From an uncultured Acidobacteriota bacterium (GTDB lineage Bacteria > Acidobacteriota > Terriglobia > Bryobacterales > Bryobacteraceae): a DNA stretch of 13,835 bases. The stretch is from positions 1-13,835 of the forward strand of contig CALFYN010000024.1 in NCBI GenBank assembly GCA_937952345.1, given 5' to 3'. A program made the position numbers and the translations under genes. Positions 13,144 through 13,835 of the stretch are shown piece after piece (the stretch's first letter is position 1; every line of letters begins with the position of its first letter). Under the pieces are notes generated by a model that saw nothing but the letters and a program-made list of their open reading frames with translations, made no database searches and was not told the DNA's origin.

Positions 13144-13835
13144 TTGCGGGCACTTATTCTTCTTTGCATTGCTGCCTCGTTGCAGGCGCAGACTGGCCGC
13201 GTGACGGATACCAATTTCAACGGCTGGTTCATGTATTTCGGGGACCACCTGGTGAGCAAGCGGTGGGGTGTGCATTTCGACGGGCAGTGGCGCCGGCACA
13301 ACTTCGCCAATCGCTGGCAGCAGTTGCTGTTGCGGCCGGGAGTGAACTTCAATGTGCATCCGAATGTGATGCTGACGGCGGGGTACACCTATGTGCGGTC
13401 GCACCCGTATGGGAGCTATCCGGGGCCTTATGTGTTCGGGGAGCACCGGCCCTTCCAACAGTTGTTGCTGACGCACGCGGCTGGACGGGTGAACTTCATC
13501 CATCGCTATCGGGTGGAGCAGAGATTCATTGAAGTGCGCGGCGCACCGTATCGGTATCAGAACCGATTCCGGTATTTCTTCAAGGTGACGGTGCCGTTGA
13601 AGAAACAGAGCCCGTGGTTCCTGGCCGCTTACGATGAGTTGCTTCTGCACTTCGGGCCGAACCATGGGACGAATGTGTACGATCACAACCGGGCGTATGC
13701 GGCGCTGGGATATAAGACCGGCAAATGGGGGAACGTGGAAGTGGGCTATATGAACCAGCGGCTCCTACAGCGCAATGGCCGGGTGCTGGAGAACAACCAC
13801 ACCTTCCAGTTGGCGTTTTTGTCGACGGTCCGGCT
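13144..13835 (+). CDS. DUF2490 family protein, probable outer-membrane beta-barrel, partial (cut by right edge)
   Basis: I read 230 codons before the window ends. The only initiation codon that includes the leader is TTG at 13144, giving M-RALILLCIAASLQAQTG, a compact signal peptide with a likely cut after LQA. The mature part is rich in aromatic residues and alternating strands, e.g. NGWFMYFGDHLVSKRWGVHF, WQQLLLRPGVNF, LTAGYTYVRSHPYG, VNFIHRYRVEQRFIEV, RFRYFFKVTVPL and WFLAAYDELLLHFG. This is the DUF2490 pattern, a family thought to form outer-membrane barrels with no assigned function. It starts 9 bases after the regulator stop and in the same frame, so it is either the third gene of the two-component operon or has its own promoter. 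A start at the internal ATG (13228) would lose the signal peptide. Confidence 0.85.
   Translation, partial: MRALILLCIAASLQAQTGRVTDTNFNGWFMYFGDHLVSKRWGVHFDGQWRRHNFANRWQQLLLRPGVNFNVHPNVMLTAGYTYVRSHPYGSYPGPYVFGEHRPFQQLLLTHAAGRVNFIHRYRVEQRFIEVRGAPYRYQNRFRYFFKVTVPLKKQSPWFLAAYDELLLHFGPNHGTNVYDHNRAYAALGYKTGKWGNVEVGYMNQRLLQRNGRVLENNHTFQLAFLSTVR

Noticed and set aside
11517..13686. Long minus-strand frames opposite the kinase, regulator and DUF2490 genes
   Set aside because: Antisense shadows with Arg/His/Pro-rich content and no domain.
1..13835. Search by eye for tRNA, rRNA, CRISPR repeats, insertion-sequence ends, integrases or phage genes
   Set aside because: None seen. The toxin-antitoxin pair is the only element commonly associated with mobility, and its composition does not stand out from its neighbours.

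Overview
This is a dense, GC-rich bacterial chromosomal window holding 13 protein-coding genes. The only gene-free stretch above 100 bases is the 177-base gap at 5381-5557. I see no tRNA, rRNA, CRISPR array, insertion sequence or phage gene. The combination of an NtrY/NtrX pair, a SigG-like ECF sigma factor, an exported RidA, an OPT peptide transporter and a DUF2490 protein resembles Acidobacteriota of the Solibacter/Bryobacter type. That placement is an inference from gene style, not from a marker gene.

Left block (minus strand, about 5380 down to 1). A PilZ-domain protein (5039-5380) precedes a chain of five genes: ntrY-like sensor kinase (2927-4969), ntrX-like regulator (1569-2930), a SigG-like ECF sigma factor with a SnoaL-like C-terminus (582-1565), a VapB-type antitoxin (331-585) and a VapC-type PIN toxin (334 to beyond the left edge). 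Four of these joins are tight: ATGA overlap, 3-base gap, GTGA overlap, GTGA overlap. The NtrX-like regulator has lost the GAFTGA loop that normally contacts sigma-54, and it sits directly before a sigma-70-family factor.

Middle block. Divergent from pilZ is a RidA-family protein with a signal peptide (5558-6007). It converges on a secreted DUF4440/NTF2-like protein (6111-6524), with a strong hairpin between them.

Right block (plus strand). Prolyl-tRNA synthetase (6561-8264), a class V aminotransferase (8261-9379) and an OPT-family transporter (9376-11313) are joined by two ATGA overlaps, forming a likely operon. After a 50-base gap come a sensor histidine kinase (11364-12485), its OmpR-type regulator (12448-13134) and the start of a DUF2490 protein that runs off the right edge.

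At the regulatory level, an identical TAGAAT hexamer lies exactly 6 bases before three start codons (vapB GTG, histidine kinase ATG, DUF2490 TTG). TATCAT and TACAAT lie 7 and 11 bases before ridA and proS. This is the geometry expected of leaderless or very short-leader transcripts. Several dyads sit at promoters: at vapBC inside the end of the sigma gene, at the first bases of the ntrY leader, and just upstream of the histidine kinase.
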